Source: Candidatus Sphingomonas phytovorans (lineage in GTDB: Bacteria; Pseudomonadota; Alphaproteobacteria; Sphingomonadales; Sphingomonadaceae). Taken from it: a stretch of 64,000 nucleotides of DNA. Both the position numbers and the translations under genes were made by a program. Position 1 is the first letter of the stretch; each line of letters opens with the position of its first letter. Below the pieces are notes generated by a model. It saw only the letters and a program-made list of their open reading frames with translations. It did not search any database and had not been told where the DNA came from. Positions 42,757-52,034 of this stretch are shown here, piece by piece. The stretch is taken from positions 3,598,501 through 3,662,500 of the forward strand of contig CP119314.1 of the NCBI GenBank assembly GCA_029202385.1, in the 5' to 3' direction.

Positions 42757-44123
42757 GATTTCGGGCATTGGCATCGGGAAGCGCACTCATCGCATTGCTG
42801 GCCGGCGGCGCGCTTGCCTACGCCACGGCACCGCAGGCGCAACTCGCCGCTCCGGCCAGCCAGCCAGCCCTGCCCGCCACCCAGGCATTGTTCGATTCCT
42901 ATGTCGCGACCAACAAGATGCCCGGCATCGTCGGCGCGTTCGGCAGTGGCGACCTGCCCACAATATTCGTCAGTGCCGGGCGCATCGCCGACGATCCGAC
43001 CGCTGCCGCCGCAGGACCGGACAGCCTGTGGCGCGTCTATTCGATGACCAAGCCGGTCACCGGCATGGCAGCGATGATCCTGGTCGAGGAAGGCAAGATC
43101 AAGCTCGACCAGCCGATCAGCGATTTCATCCCCGCCTTCAAGAACATGCGAGTCCAGATCAGCCCGGATTCGCTTGAAACACGGGCGGCGGCACGGCCGA
43201 TCACGGTCCGCAACCTGCTGACCCATACCGCCGGGCTCGGCTACAGCATCGTCACCAAGGGGCCGCTGCTCGCCGAATATAACCGGCTCGGGCTCACCCC
43301 CGGCGCGATCAACGCTCAGCTTGAGCTTCTGGCGCGCATGACCAGGCCGCCGACGCTCGAGGCATTCGCCAATCGCGTCGCCGAAGCGCCGCTGATCGCC
43401 GACCCGGGGACGAAATGGAGCTATTCGATCGGGCTCGACGTGATGGGTCGGGTGATCGAGGTGGCGAGCGGCATGCCCTTCGACGCCTTCGTGCAGAAGC
43501 GGATCTTCGACCCGCTCAAGATGAGGTCGAGCTACTGGACGGTGCCGCGCGGCGAGATCGGGCGGTTCGCCACCAACTATGCCTTCCAGCGCGAGGCGAC
43601 AGTCCAGCTCGCCGCTGGCCAGCCGGTCGACGTGTCGAAGATCGACGAGAAGGCCCGCGCGCCGATCGATCCCGCCGCGACATCGGCCTGGCTGTCGCCC
43701 CCGAGCTTTCCCTATGGCGGCGCCGGCCTGGTGATGTCGGCGCGCGACTATGACCGGTTCCTCCACGCGTTGCAGGATGGCGGAACGCTCGACGGCGTTC
43801 GCGTGATGAAGCCGGAGACGGCCGCGCTGATGATGTCCAACCTGCTGCCACCCGGCGTCACCTATACCCAGACGCAGGTCGGTGCCGGCCCTGGACCGAA
43901 AACCGGCTTCGGCGCGGGTGGATCGGTCTATCTCGAAGACAAGCCGGGCGGACCGTCCAAGGGCACCTATGGCTGGGGCGGCGCCGCCGGGACGGCCGCC
44001 TGGGTCGACCCCGCGCGGCACCGCCGCGGGGCGATCATGGTCAATTATTTCCCGGGCGACAAATGGCCGATTCGCGAAGAAACCGTGACCGCGTTGATGA
44101 GCGATATCGCCCGCTACAAGTGA
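42753..44123 (+). CDS. Serine hydrolase, class C beta-lactamase fold
   Basis: 456 residues with a signal peptide (MRFRALASGSALIALLAGGALAYA). The SxxK motif is in WRVYSMTKPVTG, and the family segments VRNLLTHTAGLGYS and KWSYSIGLDVMGRVIE follow (YxN-type position reads YSI). The third motif region is GGAAGTAAWVDP. It is more like the EstB/penicillin-binding esterases than AmpC, so an esterase or D-peptidase role is as likely as beta-lactam resistance. Co-transcribed with mutY and nudC (4-nt overlap and 10-nt gap). Confidence 0.88.
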   Translation: MRFRALASGSALIALLAGGALAYATAPQAQLAAPASQPALPATQALFDSYVATNKMPGIVGAFGSGDLPTIFVSAGRIADDPTAAAAGPDSLWRVYSMTKPVTGMAAMILVEEGKIKLDQPISDFIPAFKNMRVQISPDSLETRAAARPITVRNLLTHTAGLGYSIVTKGPLLAEYNRLGLTPGAINAQLELLARMTRPPTLEAFANRVAEAPLIADPGTKWSYSIGLDVMGRVIEVASGMPFDAFVQKRIFDPLKMRSSYWTVPRGEIGRFATNYAFQREATVQLAAGQPVDVSKIDEKARAPIDPAATSAWLSPPSFPYGGAGLVMSARDYDRFLHALQDGGTLDGVRVMKPETAALMMSNLLPPGVTYTQTQVGAGPGPKTGFGAGGSVYLEDKPGGPSKGTYGWGGAAGTAAWVDPARHRRGAIMVNYFPGDKWPIREETVTALMSDIARYK

Positions 44124-44133
44124 GTTCCCCCTT

Positions 44134-45000
44134 ATGATCGCACCAGGTTTTACCGGCGGCATGCTCGACCGGGCCGATCCGCTTCGCCAGGATCCGGAAG
44201 CGCTCGCCGCGGCGATGAGCGACTGGCGCGCGCGGCTGCTCGTGTTGGAGAATTTCGAACCCGAGCTGGATGGCGAAGGCAGGCTCGTCTGGACCACCCT
44301 GGCCGACGCGCCGGAAGGATCGGACCTGCTGCTGCTCGGGCTCGACAACGGCAAGCCCTGCTTCGCCGCGCTGACACCCGGCATGCAGCCGCCGACCGGC
44401 CGGCCGATGCGGATGTTCGGCCTGCTCGACCGCTTCGCGCCGGGCGAGGCGGCCACCTATGCCGGCGCACGCAGCCTGCTCGACTGGCATACGCGGCATC
44501 GCTTCTGCGCCAATTGCAGTGCGGGGACCGAAATCCATCGCGCGGGCTGGGGCAGGAAGTGCCCCCAGTGCCATGCCGAGCATTTCCCGCGCGTCGAACC
44601 GGTGGTGATCATGATCGCCGAACATGACGGCCGCGCGCTGCTGGGCCGCCAGCCTGCCTGGCCGCCGGGACGCTATTCGGCACTGGCCGGGTTTCTTGAA
44701 CTTGGCGAATCGATCGAGGAAGCGGTCGCGCGCGAGATCAAGGAAGAGGCTGGCGTCGAAGTCACCGATGTCCGCTATATCGCAAGCCAGCCCTGGCCCT
44801 TCCCGTCCTCGCTGATGATCGCCTGCATCGGCATGGCGAAGGACGATGCGCTGACGATCGACAAGCACGAGCTTGAGGACGCGATCTGGGTATCGCGCGA
44901 GGAGGTGCGCGCCGTGCTGCGCGGCGAGCCGGGCCGATTCCTCCCGCCCCCACCCTATGCCATCGCCTTCACCCTCCTGACGGAATGGGCGAACTCCTGA
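44134..45000 (+). CDS. nudC: NAD(+) diphosphatase (NudC)
   Basis: 288 residues. Zinc ribbon CANCSAGTEIH..CPQCHAEH around residues 125-150, then the Nudix box (GFLELGESIEEAVAREIKEEAGV) and the NADH-specific SQPWPFPSSLM motif that defines NudC. It cleaves NAD(H) to NMN and AMP and removes NAD caps from RNA in known members. An N-terminal beta-domain precedes the ribbon. Third gene of the mutY-hydrolase-nudC run. Confidence 0.95.
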   Translation: MIAPGFTGGMLDRADPLRQDPEALAAAMSDWRARLLVLENFEPELDGEGRLVWTTLADAPEGSDLLLLGLDNGKPCFAALTPGMQPPTGRPMRMFGLLDRFAPGEAATYAGARSLLDWHTRHRFCANCSAGTEIHRAGWGRKCPQCHAEHFPRVEPVVIMIAEHDGRALLGRQPAWPPGRYSALAGFLELGESIEEAVAREIKEEAGVEVTDVRYIASQPWPFPSSLMIACIGMAKDDALTIDKHELEDAIWVSREEVRAVLRGEPGRFLPPPPYAIAFTLLTEWANS

Positions 45001-45109
45001 GAGTCATTTTTCAGCTTCGCTGAATCGGCGCCAGCCCGCGCGTCGGAGAAAGAACCATCCCGCAGAAAAGACCGTTGATCGGGACAGGCCCTCCTGGGCG
45101 TCGAGCGGC

Positions 45110-46279
45110 CTACAAGGCCAGCGTGCCCTCGCGCAGCTGGTGATCGCGCTCCGCAAGCTCGGCATCGCTGGATGGGAACAGCAACGCCATGCCGTCGCTG
45201 GCAGCTTTCTCCTGGACTGCCTCGACGAACGGGCGCAGCTTGTCGTGATACTCCCGGAAGGCCGTGGCGTGATTGGTGCCATGGCGCTGCAGGGCATCCG
45301 CTACCCGCCCGGCGCCGATGATCGCCATCGAGCCGCCCATGCCGGCGACCGGCGATACGCAATATCCCGCATCCCCCACCAGCGCGACCCGACCGTTCGA
45401 CCATACCGGCATCCTGATCTGGTTCACCTTGTCGAAATAGAAGTCGTCATCGGCGTCCACATGCTCGAGCATGGCCGGGACCTTCCAGCCGAGGCCGTCG
45501 AAATGGTCATGAATCATCCGACGCTGCTGCGCCCGATCGCGATGGTCATAGTCGACCTCCCCATCGGCACGGAAGGCGAAGGCAATGTCGGTCTGGTCCT
45601 CATAACCGTTCAACATCGCCGTTCGGCCGGGCACGCTGAAGATCTGCGTCAGGTTGGCGGGCAGCAAATCCGTGGTCGGCACGACCTTGATGTAGAAATA
45701 GCCTCCCATGAAATAGGAGAAATCCTCGCCGGGGCCAAAGGCCAGTCGCCTGGTGTTCGACCGCATGCCATCGCACCCGAACACCAGCGCATAATTGGCT
45801 CGCGCCCCATCACGGAACGTCACCGCCACGCCGTCCGGCATCTCCTCAAGCTGAGCGATCGATTGCTCGAACAGGATTTCGACCGCGCCCTCGACTGAAG
45901 CAAACAGAATCGCCAACAGATCGTCACGGTGGATCTCGTATCGCTCGTCCGCGGCGGCGGCCGCGTCGGGATAGCCGTCAAATGTCCCAACCGTGGCGTC
46001 GCCGGCATCCTTGAACTCGAGCCCGCGCGGGGGAAGCGCCTTGGCGCGGACCGCATCGATCATTCCCATCCGGGTGAGCACGTCGATCGTCTCCCCTTCG
46101 ATGTCGACGGGCGTTCCGCCTTTGCGAAGGCCGCTTGCGACCTCCACGACAGTCACTCGGTACCCGAGCCTGTTCATCCAATAGGCAGTGGCGAGGCCGG
46201 CAAAGCTTGCGCCGCTGACCAGCACGGCGGCGCCAGCCGGGTGGACGGGTCGCTCGACGGGATATTGCTGCTCGGTCAT
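45110..46279 (-). CDS. FAD-dependent monooxygenase (PHBH/TetX-like)
   Basis: 389 residues. The dinucleotide-binding GASFAGLATAYWMNRLGYRVTVVE motif is at the N-terminus (about 19-42), a middle region has DG-type VFGCDGMRS, and the second FAD motif is GDAGYCVSPVAGMGGSMAIIGA. Resembles aromatic hydroxylases and TetX-type tetracycline-modifying enzymes; the substrate is not readable. It is divergent from a TetR regulator with a palindromic operator between them, a typical drug- or metabolite-responsive pair. Confidence 0.9.
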   Translation of the reverse strand: MTEQQYPVERPVHPAGAAVLVSGASFAGLATAYWMNRLGYRVTVVEVASGLRKGGTPVDIEGETIDVLTRMGMIDAVRAKALPPRGLEFKDAGDATVGTFDGYPDAAAAADERYEIHRDDLLAILFASVEGAVEILFEQSIAQLEEMPDGVAVTFRDGARANYALVFGCDGMRSNTRRLAFGPGEDFSYFMGGYFYIKVVPTTDLLPANLTQIFSVPGRTAMLNGYEDQTDIAFAFRADGEVDYDHRDRAQQRRMIHDHFDGLGWKVPAMLEHVDADDDFYFDKVNQIRMPVWSNGRVALVGDAGYCVSPVAGMGGSMAIIGAGRVADALQRHGTNHATAFREYHDKLRPFVEAVQEKAASDGMALLFPSSDAELAERDHQLREGTLAL

Positions 46280-46315
46280 AAGGCCCTTGGTGCGCTGTTG
46301 CGCTATAGATAGATG

Positions 46316-46333
46316 CAGTATTTATATATACTG
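46316..46333. promoter_or_regulatory. TetR-type operator CAGTAT-N6-ATACTG
   Basis: Perfect 6+6 inverted repeat with a 6-nt AT spacer in the 77-nt gap between the flavin monooxygenase and the TetR gene. It lies over the promoter area of both genes, so the regulator probably represses both. The gap is much richer in AT than the surroundings. Confidence 0.75.
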
Positions 46334-46356
46334 AGTATAGGATACAACAAGGCCTG

Positions 46357-46995
46357 ATGGACACGACGCCCGACCGACGGACCCGAAAGCGGATGGCCAC
46401 CCGCCAGAGCATATCGGACACGGCGACCCGCCTGTTTCTCGAGCGAGGCTTCGACCGGGTGACGGTCGATGAGATCGCCGAGGCAGCCGACGTCGGACGG
46501 ATGACCGTCTTCAATCACTTCCCGCGCAAGGAGGATATGTTCTTCGACCGGGAACAGGAGATACAGGATGTCGCTTTCGCAGCCGTGCGCATGCGTGACA
46601 CCGGCGTCACGCCGATCGATGCCTTGGGGTTTCTCGCGCACCACCTCATCGAGCAGGAAGATTCGCTCATCCCGCTGTTTGAGGGAGCGTACAGGTTCGT
46701 CGAAACCGTGCTGGCCAGCGAAGCGCTGAAAGCGCGGGCGCGACAAATGCGGGACGACTTCACCAACGCGCTGGCGGCGGTTCTTGCCGAAGCCGTTGGC
46801 TCGCCAACGGACGACCCGCATGCCCACCTCGCCGCGGGACTTATCGCATCAACCTGGAGCGTGGCCTTTACGGAAGCGCAGAAGATATTCGATCGCACCC
46901 GGGACGAGGGCGAAGCACGGCGCAGCTTCCTCCGGCTGATCGACCGGGGAATCGCCGGTACCGCAGCCGCGCTGGCGGGCACGGCCTACGCCTGA
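46357..46995 (+). CDS. TetR family transcriptional regulator
   Basis: 212 residues. The HTH domain is SISDTATRLFLERGFDRVTVDEIAEAADVGRMTVFNHFPRKEDMF, followed by an all-helical ligand-binding domain. Divergent from the flavin monooxygenase and separated from it by an operator-like palindrome, so it is the likely repressor of that gene and of itself. Inducer unknown. The 132 nt after its stop hold no gene. Confidence 0.93.
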   Translation: MDTTPDRRTRKRMATRQSISDTATRLFLERGFDRVTVDEIAEAADVGRMTVFNHFPRKEDMFFDREQEIQDVAFAAVRMRDTGVTPIDALGFLAHHLIEQEDSLIPLFEGAYRFVETVLASEALKARARQMRDDFTNALAAVLAEAVGSPTDDPHAHLAAGLIASTWSVAFTEAQKIFDRTRDEGEARRSFLRLIDRGIAGTAAALAGTAYA

Positions 46996-47127
46996 TCCAG
47001 CGGGCCCGGCGTTCGCTGGATTCCCGAGCGCCTCGACGATGATGGTTGGGGAAAAGCCGGCCGACAGGAAACGACCACTTCCCGTCTCCGACACATCGCC
47101 ATCCGCCCGTAACGGCTCGGACGAAAC

Positions 47128-48018
47128 CTATCCGCGCGCGCGGGCCTGGCGATAGGTTCCCAGCACCCGCACCCATTTCGAATGGAAGCCAAGTTCGGCG
47201 ATCGCGTTGTCGAGACGGGGGTCGCCCGGCTTGCCCTCGACATCGGCGTAGAATTCGGTCGCGGCGAAGGTGCCGCCGCGCTGATAGCTTTCCAGCTTCG
47301 TCATGTTGACGCCGTTGGTCGCGAAGCCGCCCATCGCCTTGTACAGCGCCGCGGGCACGTTCTTCACCTCGAAGATCAGCGTCGTCATGAACGGACCGTC
47401 GCCGACCGGTGCAAGAGCGGCGCGCGCCAGCACCAGGAAGCGCGTGGTATTGTGGTCGGCATCGGCGATGCCGTCGCACAGGATATCCAGTCCGTAGATC
47501 GGCGCCGCCATGGGAGGGGCCAGGGCGGCGACCTTCGGATCGCCGATCTCGGCGACCAGCGCGGCGGCGCCGGCCGTGTCGGGATAGGCGACCGGCAGGA
47601 TATTGCGCTCGCGCAGCCAGTGGCGGCACTGGCCGAGTGCCTGGGGATGGCTCGTCGCCTCGCGCACGCCCTCGATCGGGCCCGATCCCATCAGCGCATA
47701 ATGGATCGGCAGGAAATGCTCGCCGGTGATCACCAGCCCCGATTCGGGCAGCAGGAAATGCATGTCGGCGACACGGCCGTGCAGTGAATTCTCGATCGGG
47801 ATGATCGCGCAATCGGCACGCCCTTCCCGTACCGCGTCGATCGCGTCGGCGAAGTCGAAACAGGGCAAGGGCAGGCAATCCGGGAAAGCCTGGAGCGCCG
47901 CGATATGCGAATTGGCGCCGGGCGCGCCCTGGAAGGCGACGGCGCGTTCCGGGTGAGCGGCGGCTTCCTCGATCATGCGTGCGACGATCGGTCGTGCTGG
48001 GGCTGCGAAATTTTCCAT
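47128..48018 (-). CDS. pheA: Prephenate dehydratase
   Basis: Converts prephenate to phenylpyruvate in phenylalanine synthesis. 296 residues without a chorismate mutase domain: PDT domain (VAFQGAPGANSHIAALQAFP, IIPIENSLHGRV, HYALMGSGP, SHPQALGQC) and a C-terminal ACT domain for Phe feedback (FMTTLIFEVKNVPAALYKAMGGFATNGVNMTKLESYQRGG). The TRF catalytic triplet reads NTTRFLVL. ATG 48018; a second Met at residue 15 is possible. The separate chorismate mutase gene at 13260 would supply prephenate. Confidence 0.96.
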   Translation of the reverse strand: MENFAAPARPIVARMIEEAAAHPERAVAFQGAPGANSHIAALQAFPDCLPLPCFDFADAIDAVREGRADCAIIPIENSLHGRVADMHFLLPESGLVITGEHFLPIHYALMGSGPIEGVREATSHPQALGQCRHWLRERNILPVAYPDTAGAAALVAEIGDPKVAALAPPMAAPIYGLDILCDGIADADHNTTRFLVLARAALAPVGDGPFMTTLIFEVKNVPAALYKAMGGFATNGVNMTKLESYQRGGTFAATEFYADVEGKPGDPRLDNAIAELGFHSKWVRVLGTYRQARARG

Positions 48019-48123
48019 GGAGCGGCGCGCTTACCGGGGCGTTTGTTCCCGCACAAGCGTGGCTTGCGGTGGCGCTCCACCGAATCTAAAGGGAGCCGAC
48101 TTTCCGACAGGGGCAACTGGGCA

Positions 48124-48795
48124 ATGGACAATCGGACGAACACGATCGCGGGCTGGGTGCTCGGCGCATGCGGCGTGGCGCTGGGGCTTTCGATCGTGGG
48201 CGGAATGGTGTTCCAGCCCCATCATTCCGAGAAGATGGGATATCCGATCGAGGGTGTCGCTGAAGAGGGTGCTGGCGGCGGCGCGGCCGACGTGCCGATC
48301 GCGACGCTGATGGCGACGGCCGATCCCGCCAAGGGCGCCGACGTGTTCAAGAAATGCGCTGCCTGCCACACCATCAACCAGGGTGGCCCGAACGGCATCG
48401 GCCCGAATCTCTACGCCACGCTGGGCGAGGGTATCGCCGAGGGCAAGGGCGGCTTCGCCTTCTCCGACGCGCTCAAGGCGAAGGGCGGCAAGTGGGATTT
48501 CGAGGCGATGAGCCACTGGCTGACCAGCCCCCGCGCCTTTGCCAGCGGCACCAAGATGACCTTTGCCGGCCTTGGCAATCCGCAGGACCGCGCGAACGTG
48601 ATCGCCTATCTGAACCAGCAGGGCTCGAACCTGCCGCTTCCGGCAGCACCCGCCGCGGGCGCGGCCCCGGCAGCAGCCGAGGGTGCCGCCAAAGCGGCCG
48701 CGCCAGCAGCGAATGCGTCGGAAGGCGCGGCACCGGCAGCCGGTGCGCCGTCGCTCGATCCAGCCGCCGCGGCAAAGGCAGAAAAGAAGAAGTAA
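48124..48795 (+). CDS. Membrane-anchored cytochrome c
   Basis: 223 residues: one N-terminal membrane anchor (TIAGWVLGACGVALGLSIVGGMVF), a class I cytochrome c domain with heme motif KKCAACHT (about 80) and the distal Met in SGTKMTFAGL, and an Ala/Pro-rich low-complexity tail ending EKKK. It matches the anchored CycM/c552-type electron carriers that link the bc1 complex and terminal oxidase in alphaproteobacteria. The tail is longer than in most relatives. Followed by a strong terminator. Confidence 0.93.
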   Translation: MDNRTNTIAGWVLGACGVALGLSIVGGMVFQPHHSEKMGYPIEGVAEEGAGGGAADVPIATLMATADPAKGADVFKKCAACHTINQGGPNGIGPNLYATLGEGIAEGKGGFAFSDALKAKGGKWDFEAMSHWLTSPRAFASGTKMTFAGLGNPQDRANVIAYLNQQGSNLPLPAAPAAGAAPAAAEGAAKAAAPAANASEGAAPAAGAPSLDPAAAAKAEKKK

Positions 48796-48830
48796 TCGCA
48801 AGCCCCGGCGAACGCCGGGCCCGGACATAA

Positions 48831-48863
48831 AAAGGGCCGCGCCTTCCGGCGCGGCCCTTTTTT
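48831..48863. terminator. Bidirectional terminator
   Basis: Stem AAAGGGCCGCGCC / GGCGCGGCCCTTT with a TTCC-type loop and T-run on either strand, between the convergent cytochrome c and LOG-family genes. Confidence 0.9.
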
Positions 48864-48867
48864 CATG

Positions 48868-49746
48868 TCATTCGGCGAGCCGGTCCGGATCGTCGCGATA
48901 GAAATCCTGCACGACCTGCCAGGCTTCTTCAGCCGTCTCGACGAAGGTGAAGATGTTGAGGTCGCGTGCGGAGACGACGCCTTCCTCGACCAGCGCCTCG
49001 AAATTGACCACCCGGTTCCAGAAGTCGCGGCCGAACAGCAGCACCGGGATCGGCTTGATCTTGCCGGTCTGGATCAGCGTCAGCAGCTCGAACAGCTCGT
49101 CGAAGGTGCCGAAGCCGCCCGGAAAGGCAGCCAGCGCGCGCGCATGAAGCAGGAAGTGCATCTTCCGCAGCGCGAAATAATGGAACTGGAAGCTCAGCGA
49201 GGGCGTGACATAGGGGTTCGGCGCCTGCTCGTGCGGCAGGACGATGTTGAGGCCGATCGTCTCGTACCCCGCCTCGGCCGCGCCGCGATTCGCCGCCTCC
49301 ATGATCGAGGGGCCGCCGCCCGAGCACACGACGAAGTGCCGCTTGCCGGCCTCGTCGCGCGGGAAGGCGCTGGCAAGCTGGGCCAGTTCATAGGCCACAT
49401 CGTAATATTTCGACTTGGCGACCAGGCTTTTGGCGATGCGGATCGCCTCCTCGCCCTGGGCGAGCTCAAGCAGCGCCTGCGCCTTGGCCGGCTCGGGAAT
49501 GCGCGCCGAGCCATACATCACGAAGGTAGAGGCGATATTCGCCTCGTCGAGCAGCAATTGCGGCTTCAGCAGTTCGAGCTGGAAGCGGACCGGGCGAAGA
49601 TCCTCGCGCAGCAGGAAATCCATGTCCTGGAAGGCGAGGCGATAGGCCGGGTTTTCGGTCTGGGGGGTGCTGATCCCGGCATTGGCGGTCTCGGCGTCCT
49701 GGCGAGCGCGCGGGAAGACCCGCGACGGTACGTGTGTCTCTGTCAT
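48868..49746 (-). CDS. LOG family protein
   Basis: 292 residues of the TIGR00730 / LOG (cytokinin riboside phosphoribohydrolase-like) fold, with GGGPSIMEAANRGAAEAG and the catalytic PGGFGTFDELFELLTLIQTGK motif. In bacteria such proteins often act as nucleotide 5'-monophosphate nucleosidases (PpnN-like). The N-terminal extension of about 85 residues (YRLAFQDMDFLLREDLRPVRF) is typical of the long alphaproteobacterial form. Substrate not readable. Confidence 0.9.
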   Translation of the reverse strand: MTETHVPSRVFPRARQDAETANAGISTPQTENPAYRLAFQDMDFLLREDLRPVRFQLELLKPQLLLDEANIASTFVMYGSARIPEPAKAQALLELAQGEEAIRIAKSLVAKSKYYDVAYELAQLASAFPRDEAGKRHFVVCSGGGPSIMEAANRGAAEAGYETIGLNIVLPHEQAPNPYVTPSLSFQFHYFALRKMHFLLHARALAAFPGGFGTFDELFELLTLIQTGKIKPIPVLLFGRDFWNRVVNFEALVEEGVVSARDLNIFTFVETAEEAWQVVQDFYRDDPDRLAE

Positions 49747-49841
49747 TGGACCAGCCTCTAGCGGAAAAACCCGTCAATATGAAGGCGGCCCCGGCTGCCG
49801 CCTTTTTGAGCCGCCAGCGGTTCCGCCCGGCTCGAAGGCGC

Positions 49842-50483
49842 TCAGCGGCAGAAACGCGCGTGATCGTCCTCCAGATGCAGGTGGTTGGCGTGCCCCGCAT
49901 TATAGTCGGGACTCAGCACCGTGCCGAAGCGCTTGCAGGCCGAAGCATGGATCGTCTGCAGAAATTCGCGCACATCGGCATCGCCCGATCGCCAGCCGTC
50001 GAGCACGGTGATCCGCCTGCCGTCCGCCAGCACGAAGCCGGAGATATCGACCGCATTGGCGATGGCATGCCCCGACAGCCGGTTGCCCGCCGTCGCCGAG
50101 CCGATCACGTTGCGGCAGGCATAGGTACCGAAGCTTTCGACCCGGACGAGATCGCTGCCGAGAATCTGGCGCGCGGCCGGCGCGACCGCATGGCGCGTCC
50201 AGGCGACGAACGTCCTGGCCAGCCCGCAGCGCATGCCCTTTAGGTTGGTCACCGGCACGCCGATGTCGATGAGCTGGACCGACCCGGTCACCTGGCACCC
50301 GCCGCCATAGTCGCGGTCAGGCAGCGGGCTGTAGCGCACCTGCTCGCGCGACAGATCGGCGAAACAGGCCTGGGTGTCGCGTGAGGTGGGCAGGTTGAGC
50401 GTCACCGGCTTCGCCCCGACCGGCCGGGGCGGCGGACGATCGTCACCGCGCCCGCACGCCGCGAGCAGCAGGGCCAGTGCCAT
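49842..50483 (-). CDS. Extensin-like / M15-type lipoprotein
   Basis: About 213 residues with a lipobox ([11 protein letters not shown]) and an extensin-like C-terminal domain (pfam06904). Zinc-site residues typical of the D-Ala-D-Ala peptidase-like fold are visible: [14 protein letters not shown], then [12 protein letters not shown]. Four Cys could make disulfides. It is probably a cell-wall binding or cleaving protein of the outer surface. Start uncertain; ATG 50576 would give an unusually long n-region. Confidence 0.85.
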   Translation of the reverse strand: MALALLLAACGRGDDRPPPRPVGAKPVTLNLPTSRDTQACFADLSREQVRYSPLPDRDYGGGCQVTGSVQLIDIGVPVTNLKGMRCGLARTFVAWTRHAVAPAARQILGSDLVRVESFGTYACRNVIGSATAGNRLSGHAIANAVDISGFVLADGRRITVLDGWRSGDADVREFLQTIHASACKRFGTVLSPDYNAGHANHLHLEDDHARFCR

Positions 50484-50808
50484 TGTCGCCGCGATGTGCT
50501 GCGGCCGGCGGGGGACCCCGGCTTTGGAGGCCGTCTCTCGATCCCGGGGGAGTCGGCGGAATATCTCAAGCACCATATCAACAACCCCAGCATCGCCGCC
50601 AGGAGGCTTATCGCTCCCGCCGCCGAAGGCAATGTGGCCTGGGCCAGGATACGACAGGACGATGCCGATATGTGTCGCGGCAAAGCGCATCGCCCTTTTC
50701 CGCCGCGTCGCAGCAGAAAGCACATTGACGCGGCAGCGCAGATCGCTAGGGCCGTCGACGGGCCACGCGGTCCCAACGCCGCGCGTGCTCTCTGTAAGGA
50801 GAGACTAT
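50484..50808 (+). other. Upstream region of serC with possible structured leader
   Basis: No gene is supported between the extensin-like gene and serC. Close to serC, CACGCG (about 50764) and CGCGTG (about 50782) form a hairpin that ends about 20 nt before the AAGGAGA ribosome binding site. Alphaproteobacterial serC genes are known to carry a conserved leader motif (serC motif); this fits by position, but I cannot check the consensus. Confidence 0.35.
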
Positions 50809-51945
50809 ATGACTGAGTTACCTGCGCCTCCGGCGACGAAGCCGACGCGTCCTTATTTTTCTTCCGGTCCCTGCGCCAAGCCGCCGGGCTGGACCCCCGA
50901 AAAGCTCCAGACTCAAGTGCTCGGCCGGTCGCACCGCTCGAAGCTCGGCAAGACGCGCCTGCAATACGCGATCGACCTGATGCGCGAGATGCTTCAGTTG
51001 CCAGACACCCATCGCATCGGCATCGTCCCCGGCTCCGACACCGGCGCGTTCGAGATGGCGATGTGGACCATGCTTGGCGCGAAGCCGGTGACGGCGCTTG
51101 CCTGGGAGAGCTTCGGTGAGGGTTGGGTCACCGATGCGGTCAAGCAGCTCGGCCTCGATCCGACGATACTGCGCGCCGATTACGGCAAGCTTCCCGATCT
51201 GAACCAGGTCGACTGGTCGAACGACGTGCTGTTCACCTGGAACGGCACCACCTCGGGCGTGCGCGTGCCGAACGGCGACTGGATTCCGGACGACCGCGAG
51301 GGCCTGAGCTTCGCCGATTCGACCAGCGCGGTGTTCGCCTACGACCTGCCCTGGGACAAGATCGATGTCGCGACCTTCTCCTGGCAGAAGGTGCTTGGCG
51401 GCGAAGGCGGCCACGGCGTGCTGATCCTCGGCCCGCGCGCGGTCGAGCGGCTTGAAAGCTACACGCCGGCATGGCCGTTGCCCAAGGTGTTCCGCCTTGT
51501 CTCGAAGGGCAAGCTGACCGAGGGCGTCTTCAAGGGCGAGACGATCAACACCCCGTCGATGCTCGCCGTCGAGGACGCGATCTTCGCGCTCGAATGGGCG
51601 AAGGATCTTGGCGGACTGAAGGGCCTGATCGCGCGCAGCGACGCCAATGCGGCGGCACTCGACCGGATCGTCGCCGATCGCCCCTGGCTCGGCCATCTCG
51701 CGCTCGACGAGGCCTCGCGGTCGAAGACCAGCGTGTGCCTGACGGTCGAGGGCGCCGACGAAGCGCTGATCAAGAAGCTCGCCGGCCTGCTCGAAGCCGA
51801 GCATGCCGCCTATGACATTGCGGGCTACCGCGATGCCCCGGCGGGCCTGCGCATCTGGTGCGGCGCGACCGTCGACACCGCCGATATCGAGGCGCTCGGC
51901 CCCTGGCTCGACTGGGCCTACGCCTCGGTCACCGTCGCCGCCTGA
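50809..51945 (+). CDS. serC: Phosphoserine aminotransferase
   Basis: PLP enzyme that makes O-phosphoserine from 3-phosphohydroxypyruvate and glutamate (serine and B6 synthesis). 378 residues from ATG 50809 with AAGGAGA upstream. The PLP-binding Lys is in [15 protein letters not shown]; the substrate-site segments [15 protein letters not shown] and [12 protein letters not shown] are present. This is the longer alphaproteobacterial type. Followed by serA in the same direction. Confidence 0.96.
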   Translation: MTELPAPPATKPTRPYFSSGPCAKPPGWTPEKLQTQVLGRSHRSKLGKTRLQYAIDLMREMLQLPDTHRIGIVPGSDTGAFEMAMWTMLGAKPVTALAWESFGEGWVTDAVKQLGLDPTILRADYGKLPDLNQVDWSNDVLFTWNGTTSGVRVPNGDWIPDDREGLSFADSTSAVFAYDLPWDKIDVATFSWQKVLGGEGGHGVLILGPRAVERLESYTPAWPLPKVFRLVSKGKLTEGVFKGETINTPSMLAVEDAIFALEWAKDLGGLKGLIARSDANAAALDRIVADRPWLGHLALDEASRSKTSVCLTVEGADEALIKKLAGLLEAEHAAYDIAGYRDAPAGLRIWCGATVDTADIEALGPWLDWAYASVTVAA

Positions 51946-51951
51946 CATCCT

Positions 51952-52004
51952 TGGGTTCCCGCGAAGGCGGGAACCCAGCCGGGGCTCCCGCCTTCGCGGG
52001 AGCA
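51952..52004. repeat. Paired hairpins between serC and serA
   Basis: Hairpin TGGGTTCCCGC-GAAG-GCGGGAACCCA and hairpin GCTCCCGC-CTTC-GCGGGAGC stand side by side. The loop of one is the complement of the other, so they are inverted copies of one palindrome (BIME-like). They lie in the serC-serA transcript and may tune serA expression or RNA stability. Confidence 0.8.
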
Positions 52005-52034
52005 CAACATCCCACGATCATGAAAGGCATCACC

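Noticed and set aside
42753..44123. Serine hydrolase as a true AmpC resistance enzyme
   Set aside because: The SxxK motif is present, but the YxN and KTG motifs are not in canonical form; esterase or DD-peptidase-like function is at least as likely.
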